Source of the DNA: Streptomyces sp. HUAS ZL42
GTDB lineage: Bacteria; Actinomycetota; Actinomycetes; Streptomycetales; Streptomycetaceae
Direction: 5' to 3'
Assembly: GCF_040782645.1 (NCBI RefSeq)
Contig: NZ_CP160403.1
Span: forward strand, 2,108,001-2,172,000
DNA length: 64,000 nt
Under the pieces are notes generated by a model. The model made no database searches, was not told where the DNA came from, and saw nothing but the letters and a program-made list of their open reading frames with translations. Every line of letters begins with the position of its first letter. The first letter of the stretch is position 1. This document shows positions 35,769-45,214 of this stretch, piece after piece. The position numbers and the translations under genes were made by a program.

Positions 35769-38768
35769 TCAGAGGTCGTTTCGTTCCAACGAGCAGCGGT
35801 TCAGGGTCGGTTCGGTCCGCCGGTCGAGGGCCGCGCGTGTCACGAGGCCCGCCAGTGCTGCCCGGGAGGGCAAACTGGTCTTGCGGTAGATGGCCGACAG
35901 GTGGCTCTCGACCGTGCGGCTGCTGAGGTACAGCTTCGTCGCGATGGCCTGGTTGCTCAGCCCTTCCGCGACGAGTTCGGCTATCTCCCTTTCTCTTTTG
36001 GTCAGTTGGTCGAGCTCTGTCGGTGTGCGGAGGGGTTCTTCCATCTGAGCTGATCGTTTGGTGAGTTGATCGAGTTGCGTCGGCGTGCGCGAGGACTCCT
36101 CGTTTTGCGGACGCACGATCACGGCCAGGTCGGACAACAGGCGTGCGTCGCCGTCGGCGAGGAGACTGTGGGCCCGTCTCCACATCGCGGCGGCGCGTCG
36201 GGCGTCACCCGCGGCCTGCGCTTGGGGGGTGGCCAGGAGCAGGGAGTACGCCTCCCAGAGCGTCGCACCGGAGGGTACGTACGCCTGCGCGGCGCGTTCG
36301 AAGAGACTGGCGGCCGCGCGTGGGTCGCCCCGATGCTGGGCGAGCGCCGCCTCGGCGCGCAGTGCCGCCCCCCGCTGGCCGTGCAGCCCCATCCGTTCGG
36401 CCTCCGCGACTGCCTGTGCCGCCCAGCGCGCGGCCTGCCCGGCGTCGCCGACCGCGAGGGCGGTGTTGACGAGGGTTTCCAGCTGGCCGGGGCGGATCGA
36501 GGGCTGGAGTTTCAGCAGTTCGGGACCGCCCGCCGTCAGAATGGCGTGCTGTGCCCGGTGCGGCTCGCCGCTGACGAGGGTCGCTTGGCCGAGCATGCAT
36601 CCGGCAAGTGAGGCCCACCAGTGTGCGCTTCCGCCGGCCGCGGCCACGGCCTCCTCGGCGGTCGTCAGGGCACCGGTGTCGCCCAGAGGGCGGCACAGGA
36701 GGAGGATCAGCGCCTTGAAACACAGTGTGAAGGCCAGGAGATCGCTGCTGCCGATGGCTCGTGCGACGGATTCCGCCTCCTCTGCCGACTCCAGGGCGGC
36801 CGGCAACCGGCACGTGGTGAGCTGCACGAAGGCCTTGCCGGTGAGCAGGTGAGGCAGAACGTGGACCTGGCCGCTGCGGCGAGCGACGTCCAGTCCCCGG
36901 TCGGCGTGGCGTTCCGCGTCGGCATAGCGCTCCAGCACGGCTTCGGCCCAGGCCAGCCAGACCAGCGACTCGGAGACTTCCGTGACGGCGGGATCGGTGA
37001 AGCCGTCCACGAGCCCGGCCGCGGCGTCGGCGAACCCGCGCGCCGTTGCGGCCTGCCCTTCGTAGGCCTCACCCAGCGACGCCAGCGCCAGGACCGCTGC
37101 CTCGCCCATGAGATCGCCGTGTGAGCGGGCCACCGCGAGGGTCCGCGCGATGTCGTCTCGTACGTCGGCGTAGGAGACGGTGTTCAGGGCGGCCATGCCG
37201 AGGGCGAGTCCCAGGGAGACCGCCTGGCGCGGCTCGGGGCCGGGGGTGCGAGCCAGTTCCCGCTGCAGCAGGGCGAGCGCTTCAGGGGAGTGCCCGAGGT
37301 GGCGTTCCATCATGGCGCACAACGCCGTCGCGTCCCCGCGCAGCGACACGTCGTCCTGCCCCGGCCCGCTGATCAGCGCATGCAGCAGATCACGGCTCTC
37401 CCACAGGCTGCCGCCCACACCCAGCGCTCTGGCTCGCGCCAGCGTCAGCTCGCCGCGCTGCCGCGCGTAGGCGGGCGTGTCCGGCATGAGCCGCAGGACG
37501 ACCTCCAGCAGGTGTGCGGCCGTGGCGGGTGCCGTGTGGGCGAACTGGGCGGCGGCCTCGCTCAGAACGGCTGCCGCCACTGGATCCCAGCCGACCAGCG
37601 ATCTCTCCACGTGGTGGGCGCGTTCGGCGGCGGGAGCGCCGGCCCTGGCCAGTTCCTCCGCAGCGATGCGGTGGATCTCGGTACGCCGGGATGCGGGGGT
37701 GTGCTCGTAGACCGACGCCCGCAGCAGCGGGTGGCGAAGTGTCCAGCGGCCGTCGGAGCCAAGGCGCAGCAGATCCCGGCGTGCCAGCACCTCGATGCGG
37801 TCGTCGAGTTCAGCCGCCGTGGGGTTCCCCGTCGTCAGACTCACCATGGTGGGTGTGGCGTGATCCCCGAGGACCGCCACCGCTTCGACGGTACGTCGCT
37901 GTGCGTCGGTCAGAGTGGTCAGTTCCTCCAGGAGCAGGGAGACGAGCCCGCTCGGCACCCCCGTCGCGGTGTCGTCGTGGCCCCTGGCGATGGTGCCGCG
38001 CCGTGCGCCGTGCTGGTAGGCGTGCAGGAGGCAACGGAGGTAGAGCGGGTTGCCCCCGCTGGCCTCGTAGATCTCCTTGGCGTCGCGCGGTGGCAGATCC
38101 GGGGCCAGTGCCTCGATCGACTCCTGCTCGGCCAGCGGTCGCAGCCTCGTGCGCAGAACCGCTCCGCTGTCGACGCCCTGCATGAGCGCGGCGTTAAGGC
38201 GGGGCGGCGTCTGTCGTTCGCGGCGGGCCACGACCAGCAGCACCCGCCCGCGTACCGGGTGCCGGATCATGTGGTCCAGCAATTCCAGGGACGCGGGATC
38301 CGCCCAGTGCAGGTCGTCCAGCACCATCACCAGCCCGCTCCGCTCCCCGAGCCCGGTCAGCACGTCCGCGACGGCGCGGTAGAGGCCGAAGCGGTCGCCG
38401 ACGCCCGTGCCCTGTGCCGCGTGCTGCGCCGCGCCGGCGCCGTACAGCACGGGTGCCGCCGCCTCGGGCACGGCGTCCGAGGAGAGGAAGGAGGGATCGG
38501 CGTCGACGAACGCGTCCGTGAACGCCTGGAACGGGGTGTGCAGTTCGTACTCCGTGGCCCTGCCGCGCAGCACGGTCAGCCCCCGCTGCCGCGCCCTCGC
38601 ACAGAACTCGCTGAGCAGTCGGCTCTTGCCCATGCCGGCGTCTCCGGCGACGTCGATCACTGCGGGAGCGTCGTCCTGCCCCACACGGCCGATCACCGAG
38701 TCGAATCGTGCCAGTTCGGCAGCTCTGCCGACCAGCTTCGTCGCCGTCTCGTCGAACGCCAACACCAT
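35769..38768 (-). CDS. Large ATPase LuxR-type regulator (LAL family)
   Basis: A 999-residue transcriptional regulator. Walker A GDAGMGKSRLL (about 41-51) and Walker B VMVLDDLHWAD lie in the N-terminal AAA ATPase. A long TPR-like helical middle follows, then a LuxR helix-turn-helix at the C-terminus (LTKREREIAELVAEGLSNQA and SSRTVESHLSAIYRK). Just before the HTH a 20-residue segment is tandemly duplicated (RTPTQLDQLTKR / RTPTELDQLTKR), with a 60-bp DNA period at 35994-36101. ATG 38768 with GGAGG upstream was chosen; ATG 38783 is also possible. LAL proteins often activate nearby secondary-metabolite genes, so regulation of the RiPP cluster is conceivable but unproven. Confidence 0.88.
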   Translation of the reverse strand: MVLAFDETATKLVGRAAELARFDSVIGRVGQDDAPAVIDVAGDAGMGKSRLLSEFCARARQRGLTVLRGRATEYELHTPFQAFTDAFVDADPSFLSSDAVPEAAAPVLYGAGAAQHAAQGTGVGDRFGLYRAVADVLTGLGERSGLVMVLDDLHWADPASLELLDHMIRHPVRGRVLLVVARRERQTPPRLNAALMQGVDSGAVLRTRLRPLAEQESIEALAPDLPPRDAKEIYEASGGNPLYLRCLLHAYQHGARRGTIARGHDDTATGVPSGLVSLLLEELTTLTDAQRRTVEAVAVLGDHATPTMVSLTTGNPTAAELDDRIEVLARRDLLRLGSDGRWTLRHPLLRASVYEHTPASRRTEIHRIAAEELARAGAPAAERAHHVERSLVGWDPVAAAVLSEAAAQFAHTAPATAAHLLEVVLRLMPDTPAYARQRGELTLARARALGVGGSLWESRDLLHALISGPGQDDVSLRGDATALCAMMERHLGHSPEALALLQRELARTPGPEPRQAVSLGLALGMAALNTVSYADVRDDIARTLAVARSHGDLMGEAAVLALASLGEAYEGQAATARGFADAAAGLVDGFTDPAVTEVSESLVWLAWAEAVLERYADAERHADRGLDVARRSGQVHVLPHLLTGKAFVQLTTCRLPAALESAEEAESVARAIGSSDLLAFTLCFKALILLLCRPLGDTGALTTAEEAVAAAGGSAHWWASLAGCMLGQATLVSGEPHRAQHAILTAGGPELLKLQPSIRPGQLETLVNTALAVGDAGQAARWAAQAVAEAERMGLHGQRGAALRAEAALAQHRGDPRAAASLFERAAQAYVPSGATLWEAYSLLLATPQAQAAGDARRAAAMWRRAHSLLADGDARLLSDLAVIVRPQNEESSRTPTQLDQLTKRSAQMEEPLRTPTELDQLTKREREIAELVAEGLSNQAIATKLYLSSRTVESHLSAIYRKTSLPSRAALAGLVTRAALDRRTEPTLNRCSLERNDL

Positions 38769-38851
38769 CGTGTCCCCCTCCATTGATGTCCCCCTCGGTG
38801 AGCGCTCCGGTCCCTTCGGACAGGACGCCCCGGAAGTCTGTGCGGTCGTCA

Positions 38852-39073
38852 TCACGGGGGGGGTAGTGCGGTGCGGCCGACCGGGTTCTGGCGGTCCAGG
38901 ACGAAGGCGCCGTCGACACAGACCCCCCGAGATCGTCGTGCGGCCCTCAGTCCGGCGGCTGCGGCGCCTCTCGCCGTGGCCGCGTGGATCCATGTGCCGC
39001 TGGGCATGCCCCGCAGCTGGGCGGCGAGGCTGAAACTGCGTCCGGAGGGCAGCACCGAAACGACTGTCGTCAT
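38852..39073 (-). CDS. Possible 73-residue protein coupled to the kinase gene
   Basis: A small open frame whose ATG (39073) overlaps the kinase stop as ATGA, with GGAG twelve bases upstream. The translation (MTTVVSVLPSGRSFSLAAQL ... VDGAFVLDRQNPVGRTALPPP) shows no known family. It fills the 300-base gap between the kinase and the LAL regulator. Real translation is uncertain. Confidence 0.35.
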   Translation of the reverse strand: MTTVVSVLPSGRSFSLAAQLRGMPSGTWIHAATARGAAAAGLRAARRSRGVCVDGAFVLDRQNPVGRTALPPP

Positions 39074-40464
39074 GGTTTGGCAGCTCCATCTCGGCCCGAC
39101 AGTCCGGTGGGCATGCTTCGCTCACTTGTCACCAGCTTCTCGTGGTGTGTCGGGGAGGCCGATGCGGTGTCTGTGCGCCGGTCCCTGGGGGAGACAAGGA
39201 CGGTGATGACCGAGCCTTGATCGAGCAGGGAGCCGGCAGACGGACTCTGGCCGCAGACGCGGCCCCCTGTTTGCCTGGGGTCGCTGCAGGCGCCCGAGCT
39301 GCTGCGCACCAGGCGGAATCCGGTGGTCCGGGCTTGGTCCCGTGCGTCCGGCAGCGTTCTTCCGAGCAGGTCCGGAGCGGGCACTTGAGGCGGGGTGGAC
39401 TCGGCGGCGGAATGGAGGGTCGGCCAGACGAACGTTCCTGCACCGCCGAGTGCGATGACCAGCCAAACGGCCACGGCGGGAAGGACGCGGCGGGGGCGTG
39501 TTCGACGGCGGGGGCTCCTTGCCTTGTGTGGGGCGGCTGATGGTGGCTCGCTCCGCTCCGAGTCGAACTCGGTCCGCTCCGAGTCGCAATGGAGGGTTGC
39601 GGTGGTTGGGGCCTCGGCCGTCAGTGAGGTCCGCACCGCGGCAACGGCGACCCGCATCGCCGGAGCGTCCTGGTGACGTTGTGCCGGGTCCTTCGCGAGC
39701 GCCTTCAGGACCAGTGCGTCCACCTCCGGGGGAACGCCGGGAACGAGCTCCGAGGGGGCTCGCGGTGTTTCCTGGACTTGGCGGTGGGCGACCGAGAGGG
39801 GAGAGCCGCCATGGAAGGGAGGGCGTCCGGTCAGCAGCTCATGGAAAAGGCAGCCGACCGCGTACAGGTCGCTGCGCGCGTCCGCGGGCTGCCCGGTGGC
39901 CTGCTCCGGCGACAGGTATTCCGCGGTGCCAATCACTATGGAGGCCTGAGTGATCGCCGTCTCCTGGCCCGACATGGCCCGCGCGATGCCGAAGTCCGTC
40001 ACCTTGGCGGCGCCGTCTGCGGTCAGCATGACGTTGGCAGGCTTGACATCACGATGGACGATGCCTGCCCCATGGGCGTGTTCCAGTGCCCCCAGGACGC
40101 CGTCCGTCAGCTCCAGCGCCTGCTGAAGCGTGGGGGGATTCTCGGAGCGCAGCCTCTCGGCGAGTGTCGTCCCGGGCACGTACTCCATCACGATGTACGG
40201 CAGGACGCCGCCGCCGGTCAGTTGTTCCTCGCCGCTGTCGTAGACAGCCACCACTGACGGGTGGTTCAGTGACGCCGCCGACCTTGCCTCGCGGCGGAAT
40301 CGCTCGTGGAAGTACGGGTCGAAGGCCAGGTCGGCACGCAATGTCTTCACCGCCACCGTACGCCCGAGCCGCATGTCCTGAGCCAGGTAAACCTCGGCCA
40401 TTCCTCCGCTGCCGAGGCGGGTACCGACGCGGTAACGTCCCGCCAGTGTCTGACGCTGGATCAC
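39070..40464 (-). CDS. Ser/Thr protein kinase with one PASTA domain
   Basis: A 464-residue PknB-like membrane kinase. The Gly loop LGSGGMAEVY, Lys40 (VAVK), catalytic HRDVKPANV with Asp139, and DFG with Asp157 are all present. A basic linker leads to one membrane helix (about 327-347), then a single extracellular PASTA domain (360-426; PAPDLLGRTLPDARDQARTT). PknB proteins carry up to four PASTA units, so this is a short version. The start GTG 40464 has AGGAG upstream. The linker holds a short repeat, DSERTEF/DSERSEP. The kinase may report cell-wall state; it is followed by the possible 73-residue protein. Confidence 0.9.
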   Translation of the reverse strand: MIQRQTLAGRYRVGTRLGSGGMAEVYLAQDMRLGRTVAVKTLRADLAFDPYFHERFRREARSAASLNHPSVVAVYDSGEEQLTGGGVLPYIVMEYVPGTTLAERLRSENPPTLQQALELTDGVLGALEHAHGAGIVHRDVKPANVMLTADGAAKVTDFGIARAMSGQETAITQASIVIGTAEYLSPEQATGQPADARSDLYAVGCLFHELLTGRPPFHGGSPLSVAHRQVQETPRAPSELVPGVPPEVDALVLKALAKDPAQRHQDAPAMRVAVAAVRTSLTAEAPTTATLHCDSERTEFDSERSEPPSAAPHKARSPRRRTRPRRVLPAVAVWLVIALGGAGTFVWPTLHSAAESTPPQVPAPDLLGRTLPDARDQARTTGFRLVRSSSGACSDPRQTGGRVCGQSPSAGSLLDQGSVITVLVSPRDRRTDTASASPTHHEKLVTSERSMPTGLSGRDGAAKP

Positions 40465-40983
40465 CTGTTCTCCTGTGGGCGCACTGCTGCGGGCGCGGTG
40501 GACGATACTGCCGGCCAAGCCCCGTGTGAGGTCCGGAGGGCCCGTTCGCGGAGCACGTGGTCGCCCCGAGTGGCCCGGCCCGCACCCCTTCGGCACAGGC
40601 GGCCGGACCGTAACGGGGAAGTCTGTGGAAATCTTGTGGGGCGCCTGGCGGTGCCCACGCGGCCTCGACCTGTTCTGCGGCCTGCTCCCGTGACCGGTCA
40701 GGGGGCGTCGAGGGGGCATCTTCCGGTGCGGGAGGAGGGGCCCCGGCGATGAAGTTCTCGGGGCGGTGGCAGCAGTCAACTTCCGTACTGGGGGCCTGCT
40801 CGCCCTGCCCACCGATCACCATGCAATGGTGGTGCTGCTCGCCGATGTCCAGCCCGGCCCAGATCTTTCGGGCACGGAGGCACTGACGGGCCCGCGGAGG
40901 CACGGTAGGCACGGTCCTTGTGGAAACTCTGTGATCCCAGGAGCAGATCCGGGCGCCGCTTCGGCGCACGTACCATCGCCGCC
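40465..40983. other. Intergenic region with IS110 scrap
   Basis: Between the kinase and the divergent two-component system. Apart from the IS110 fragment near 40760-40890 no gene is recognisable. Promoters for both flanking genes must lie here but could not be pinned down. Confidence 0.4.
40760..40890 (-). pseudogene. IS110-family transposase, N-terminal scrap
   Basis: On the minus strand the frame reads RKIWAGLDIGEQHHHCMVIG, the conserved N-terminal DEDD-domain start of IS110 transposases (usually IWAGIDIGKxHHH). Homology ends within about 40 codons. Confidence 0.6.
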
Positions 40984-41703
40984 GTGAGAACCGACATACA
41001 TGGTGGCGAGCGGGTGCTGGTCGCCGACGACGACGCGGCCGTCCGACGCTCTCTGGAACGCGGACTGAGGCTTGACGGTTTCTCGGTGCTCCTCGCGGAC
41101 GACGGCCACAGCGCGCTCGCCGCCGTCCGGGGCAAGGCGCCGGACGTGGTGGTGCTGGATGTCTCGATGCCCGGCCCCAGCGGGATCGAGGTATGCCGGA
41201 CGCTGCGGGACGAGGGCAACGACGTGCCCGTGCTGATGCTCTCCGCCCTGGACGAGCTGGCCGACCGGGTCGCCGGCCTGCAGGCGGGGGGCGACGACTA
41301 CTTGGTCAAGCCGTTCGCTCTGCAGGAGTTGGTGCTGCGGTTGCGCGCGTTGCTGCGTCGCAGGCCCCCGGTGGTCAACGACGAGGTGTGTGCCGGCGGC
41401 CTGGTGATCGATCCCGGACGGTGCGAGGCCCGGCTGGACGGAGCACCACTGACGCTCACCCGGCGTGAGTTCGGACTGCTGGAAGCGCTGGTACGCAACA
41501 CCGGTCTGGTGCTCACGCGTGAGCAGTTGCTCGATCGGGTGTGGGGATACGACTTCGACGTGCGTACGGATGTCGTGGACACCTTCGTCAGTTATCTGAG
41601 GCGCAAGCTGGAAGCGGGCGGCCGGCCCCGGATCCTGCACACGGTGCGCGGGGTCGGATTCGTGCTGCGCGATGACCGGGCACCGAACGGGAGCGAGCGA
41701 TGA
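40984..41703 (+). CDS. OmpR/PhoB-family response regulator
   Basis: A 239-residue regulator. The receiver has the acidic pocket DDD (14-16), the phospho-acceptor Asp59 in VVVLDVSMPG and Lys in YLVKPF. A winged-helix effector follows (LTRREFGLLEALVRNTGLVL ... VDTFVSYLRRKLE). The GTG 40984 start has no clear ribosome site. It overlaps the kinase gene by four bases, so the pair is one operon. Closest in look to the PrrA/TcrA/MprA group of actinobacteria. Confidence 0.9.
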   Translation: MRTDIHGGERVLVADDDAAVRRSLERGLRLDGFSVLLADDGHSALAAVRGKAPDVVVLDVSMPGPSGIEVCRTLRDEGNDVPVLMLSALDELADRVAGLQAGGDDYLVKPFALQELVLRLRALLRRRPPVVNDEVCAGGLVIDPGRCEARLDGAPLTLTRREFGLLEALVRNTGLVLTREQLLDRVWGYDFDVRTDVVDTFVSYLRRKLEAGGRPRILHTVRGVGFVLRDDRAPNGSER

Positions 41704-43196
41704 GGCTGTCCACCCGGGTCGCGTTGGCCGTGGGCATGCTCGTACCGCTGGTGGTGCTGGCGGCGGGCGCCCTGTTGCTGCAGATGGTCGCCCATGACCT
41801 GCACGCCCAGCAGGACGACTATCTGCGGGAACGCGCACAGGCCACGCTTGTGGACGCCAAAGCACTCCTGCGCGCCGCCGCCAAGGACCGTTCCACGGTC
41901 GAGGAGGCCCGGCAGCGGCAACTGTTCACCTCCGCACTGGATGTCGGCATACGGCTCACCGGTCCCGAAGGCACCGTGTCGGGCGGCCCGCAGCCCGACG
42001 CCTCGGTCGCGTTGCCCGCCACAGCGCGTGTGCCGGTGACGGTGCGGGCCGAGGGAGCCCGCTGGCGTGTTCTCTCGGTGCCCGTGACCGGCTCGGCGCC
42101 CGGGGTCCGGGGGACGCTGTGGCTGTTCTCACCCGACACCGCCGCCAGGACCCAACTCGGCTTCGTGCGGCGGCGGATGGTCGCCACCGCCTTGCTCAGT
42201 GCCCCGGTGGCCGGCGTGCTGGCCTGGGCTGCCACCGCACACGCCGCCCGCCCCCTGCGCAGACTCCAGCAGCGTGCCGGCGGCCTCGACCCCCGGGCCA
42301 GCGCGGCCCGTTTGGAACACACTCCGAGCCGGATCACCGAGGTCGACGATCTCGCCCACGCATTGCAGACCGCGCTTGCCCGCTATGACGAGCAGGTCGG
42401 CCGTACGACAGAGGCATTGGCCACAGCCCGTTCGTTCGCCGCGGCCGCTTCGCACGAACTGCGCAATCCCCTGATGAGCATGGGAACCAACCTCGACATC
42501 CTCATCGGCCACCTCCGCCTGCCGGAGACAGAACGGGCCGAGGTACTGGAGGATCTACGGCGGGAGCACGGCCGGGTGCTGGCTCTGCTGGTGATGCTCC
42601 GCGCACTCACCGAGGGGGACCTGGTCGAGGCGGACGCCTTCGGCCCCGTCGACCTGGCAGATGTTGTCGACGCAGCCGTGGCCGATCTGCGGCGGCGTCA
42701 CCCGGGCGCGGAGGTGCTGGTGAACGCCCCTGAGGGCCTGCGCGTGCAGGGCTGGGAACAAGGCCTGCGTTCGGTGGTGGACAACCTCCTGACCAACGCC
42801 GTCGTCCACGGCAGTACGGATGCTCGCCCGGCCCAGGTCAGCATCTTGGTGCGCCGCGTCCATGAGACGAATGGCCCGACCGCCGTCCTCACCGTTGACG
42901 ACCGCGGGCCGGGGATTCCGCCCGCGGCGCGGGCCTCCGTCTTTGAGCGCTTCTGCAGGCGCCCCGACAGCCCCGGCTCCGGTCTGGGGCTGACGCTGGT
43001 CGCTCAGCAGACGGCCCTGCACGGCGGGCGGATCACCGTCCAGGACCGACCCGACGGGCCCGGCGCACGATTCGAAGTACGCCTTCCCCTCACCGACACA
43101 CGGGACACAGCAACCCTGACCCTGCCCCTGCTGCGCCGGGACTGGCTCAACGCAGGCGCGCGGGAACCACAGAGTTTCCACAAAGCCGGCTCCTAG
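41700..43196 (+). CDS. Sensor histidine kinase
   Basis: A 498-residue membrane kinase: helix 1 (10-30), an extracytoplasmic loop of about 130 residues, helix 2 (160-180), HAMP (182-235), then the H-box ASHELRNPL with His252, N-box NLLTNAVVHG, G1 DDRGPGIPP and G2 GSGLGLTLV. It partners with the response regulator at 40984-41703. Two small exported proteins follow on the same strand and are likely targets or accessory sensors. Confidence 0.9.
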   Translation: MRLSTRVALAVGMLVPLVVLAAGALLLQMVAHDLHAQQDDYLRERAQATLVDAKALLRAAAKDRSTVEEARQRQLFTSALDVGIRLTGPEGTVSGGPQPDASVALPATARVPVTVRAEGARWRVLSVPVTGSAPGVRGTLWLFSPDTAARTQLGFVRRRMVATALLSAPVAGVLAWAATAHAARPLRRLQQRAGGLDPRASAARLEHTPSRITEVDDLAHALQTALARYDEQVGRTTEALATARSFAAAASHELRNPLMSMGTNLDILIGHLRLPETERAEVLEDLRREHGRVLALLVMLRALTEGDLVEADAFGPVDLADVVDAAVADLRRRHPGAEVLVNAPEGLRVQGWEQGLRSVVDNLLTNAVVHGSTDARPAQVSILVRRVHETNGPTAVLTVDDRGPGIPPAARASVFERFCRRPDSPGSGLGLTLVAQQTALHGGRITVQDRPDGPGARFEVRLPLTDTRDTATLTLPLLRRDWLNAGAREPQSFHKAGS

Positions 43197-43246
43197 CTTC
43201 TGCCTGAGCGGCGGAGTGCCGCAACAGACAGCAGAAGGAGAACCTC

Positions 43247-43657
43247 ATGCTGCGAAGGAAGACCACCGTGGCGGCAGTTGCCTGTCTCGCCTTGCTACTC
43301 GGGGGTTCAGGGGTGGCTGCCGCCGATGGCGGCAGCCCGACGTCCAGCCCGAGTGCGGGCCCCACGGGGGACGGGGCGCAGGCGCTGTGCAAGCGTGCCG
43401 TGCGGATCGAAAAGCGCATCGACAAGTCTTTGACCCGCCTGAACGGCCCGGTGAGCGTGCGTGGTTCCATCGCGCGGCTCCAGCAGCGGGTCGACAACGC
43501 CAAGGCGGCGGGACACGGCGCGGTTGAGACCTACCTCAACGGCCGGCTCGCATACCGCAAGTCACTTGTTCCCACGCTCGAGCAGCGGAGCAAGGACCTC
43601 GCGAAGGTCTCCGACTGGTGCGAGGCGAACACCACGGCCAACGGGGCCACCCCGTGA
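43247..43657 (+). CDS. Small secreted helical protein
   Basis: A 136-residue protein with a classical signal peptide (KTTVAAVACLALLLGGSGVA, cleavage near AAADGG). The mature part is hydrophilic and helical, with two Cys (CKRAVRIEK and SDWCEAN) that might pair. AGAAGGAG precedes ATG 43247. It is 50 bases after the histidine kinase and overlaps the next lipoprotein gene, so it probably belongs to the two-component operon. No known family recognised. Confidence 0.7.
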   Translation: MLRRKTTVAAVACLALLLGGSGVAAADGGSPTSSPSAGPTGDGAQALCKRAVRIEKRIDKSLTRLNGPVSVRGSIARLQQRVDNAKAAGHGAVETYLNGRLAYRKSLVPTLEQRSKDLAKVSDWCEANTTANGATP

Positions 43658-43896
43658 CGCTCCCGGCCCGCGGTGCGGCCCTGGCCGCCGGGGTGGTGCT
43701 CTGTGCCGCCGTCACCGCCGCCTGCGGTACGGACCGCGACCCGGGCGGCGGCGGCCGACAGCCGTCCGGGATCGCCGTCACCGCCACGGTCGCACCGGAT
43801 CCAGCTGCCACCGACCTCACGGATCTGACCCGCATCCTGGACCGCGCCGAGAGCGCGGCCGCGGCCGCAGAATCCGATGGAGCCGACGACGATTGA
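43654..43896 (+). CDS. Small putative lipoprotein
   Basis: An 80-residue protein from GTG 43654, which overlaps the stop of the secreted-protein gene (GTGA). The signal sequence ends AAVTAACGTD, a weak lipobox with Cys at about 25. The tail is Ala/Asp-rich (AESAAAAAESDGADDD). Function unknown; likely a surface component of the same operon. Confidence 0.55.
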   Translation: MTLPARGAALAAGVVLCAAVTAACGTDRDPGGGGRQPSGIAVTATVAPDPAATDLTDLTRILDRAESAAAAAESDGADDD

Positions 43897-44350
43897 TCAC
43901 CTGGGACTCCTGCCGCCTCCGCGCGGACAGAGGTCCCGGCCAGGGCAGCACCATCCCGGGCCGGCAGCTCGACCCCGGAAATCTCACAAACATCACTCCC
44001 GGCATCCACTCCGTCGCGCCACGCACGGGCGGGAAGGAGTCCCAGTGACTGAGTCAAGCTGCCTGCGTGGCCGGCGGAGTGGGGGCGAATGGGCGGTGTT
44101 GCGCAGAAGAGCCCGCAGCGAGTCTGACGCGCATGACAACGGCGAGGACCCGTTGCCCGCTCCCGGGGCGAGGCAGCGGCAGGAGAACTCTCCCAGCGAC
44201 GCCGGCTGTGATGTCGCCGCTGGCTCCCATCGGACGGGAAACACCATCTTCATCTGCGGGCATCTGTCGAGCTCTCGGCCTCGTCCGTCACGGGATCCTT
44301 GTGTCCTTCGCCCCGCCCGCCGAGGCAAACTACGACCTCGTAGCCGTTGC
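43897..44350. other. Gene-free stretch, no recognisable content
   Basis: About 450 bases between convergent genes. Open frames on both strands show no family resemblance. No strong hairpin was found. Confidence 0.35.
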
Positions 44351-45112
44351 TCATCCGGCCGCGACCGTGGTGTCCGCCGGGGCGGCCGTCCGGTCCCGCC
44401 GGATCTTCCTGCGCAGCCCCGCCAGCGCGGACAGGACTCCGGCCCCGGCGGGTACGGCGGGCCAGAACGAGAGGGAATGCCCGAACAGGGTGAACACTAT
44501 GAGTACGACCCCCGTCATCATCGCGAAGAAGGCTCCGGTCATCCAGAACCTTTCCAGCGTATGTCGGTCCACCCAGCCCCCTCCGCGCACCCGTATCAGG
44601 AAGGCGGCGGCCCCCAGGGCGAAGCCGATCGCGTACCCCACCATCAGCGGGTACACGAACAGCTTGACGCCCCAACTCCCGCGCAGCCAGCCCGGCCACA
44701 CGTTGTGCCCGTCGATCTCCACGAGCCTCCCGTGCCACAGGCGTGCCTCGACCCGTTGCCCCTCGTGGAAGTCGGTGAAGGACAGGTTCTGTACACGGTT
44801 CGCCGTCTTCACCTCGTTGCCGACGCGCAGTTCGATCCTGTACTCGCGGGAGTTGACCCAGATGCCGCGGCTGCCCGTCTGACCCCCTCCTCCCACGTAT
44901 CCCGACGTCGAGTGGACGGTCACCTCGGTGACGACGGCGTCCGTCGTGTCCAGGGTCCCGCTCGACCGTGCGTGGGCGACGGCCGCCTCGACGTAGGTGC
45001 TGTATGCCAGCAGCACGATCAGGACGGCCATGGTGAGGCGTATCAGCCTGCCCAAGACCAATCGGAACCAACCCCAACCGGATCTCTTGGGCGGTATCGC
45101 GTCCTCGGTCAT
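44351..45112 (-). CDS. DUF3592-type membrane protein
   Basis: A 253-residue protein: one N-terminal helix (about 22-42), an extracytoplasmic segment (GTLDTTDAVVTEVTVHSTSG ... YRIELRVGNEV ... VEARLWHGRLVEIDGHNVWP), then three helices (about 150-170, 190-210, 212-228) and a basic tail. The first loop resembles DUF3592 domains, where such beta-rich segments lie between helices. No partner genes. Function unknown. Confidence 0.65.
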   Translation of the reverse strand: MTEDAIPPKRSGWGWFRLVLGRLIRLTMAVLIVLLAYSTYVEAAVAHARSSGTLDTTDAVVTEVTVHSTSGYVGGGGQTGSRGIWVNSREYRIELRVGNEVKTANRVQNLSFTDFHEGQRVEARLWHGRLVEIDGHNVWPGWLRGSWGVKLFVYPLMVGYAIGFALGAAAFLIRVRGGGWVDRHTLERFWMTGAFFAMMTGVVLIVFTLFGHSLSFWPAVPAGAGVLSALAGLRRKIRRDRTAAPADTTVAAG

Positions 45113-45214
45113 TCCTGCCCCTCACTTTGCGTACAGCACGGGCGAAAACACTGCCCAGACCGATCACACGCCGGACGTCGGACTTCGGTTGCGGCTCATC
45201 CGTGGACCTCCACG

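Noticed and set aside
35769..39125. LAL regulator extended to 1118 residues
   Set aside because: The first 119 residues show no homology and the ATG at 38768 has a strong ribosome site.
39070..40812. Kinase start far upstream at 40812
   Set aside because: The GTG at 40464 with AGGAG gives the usual short N-terminus before the Gly loop.
40984..41703. Start at 40918 upstream of the response regulator
   Set aside because: The extra 22 residues overlap IS110 debris and are not conserved in receiver domains.
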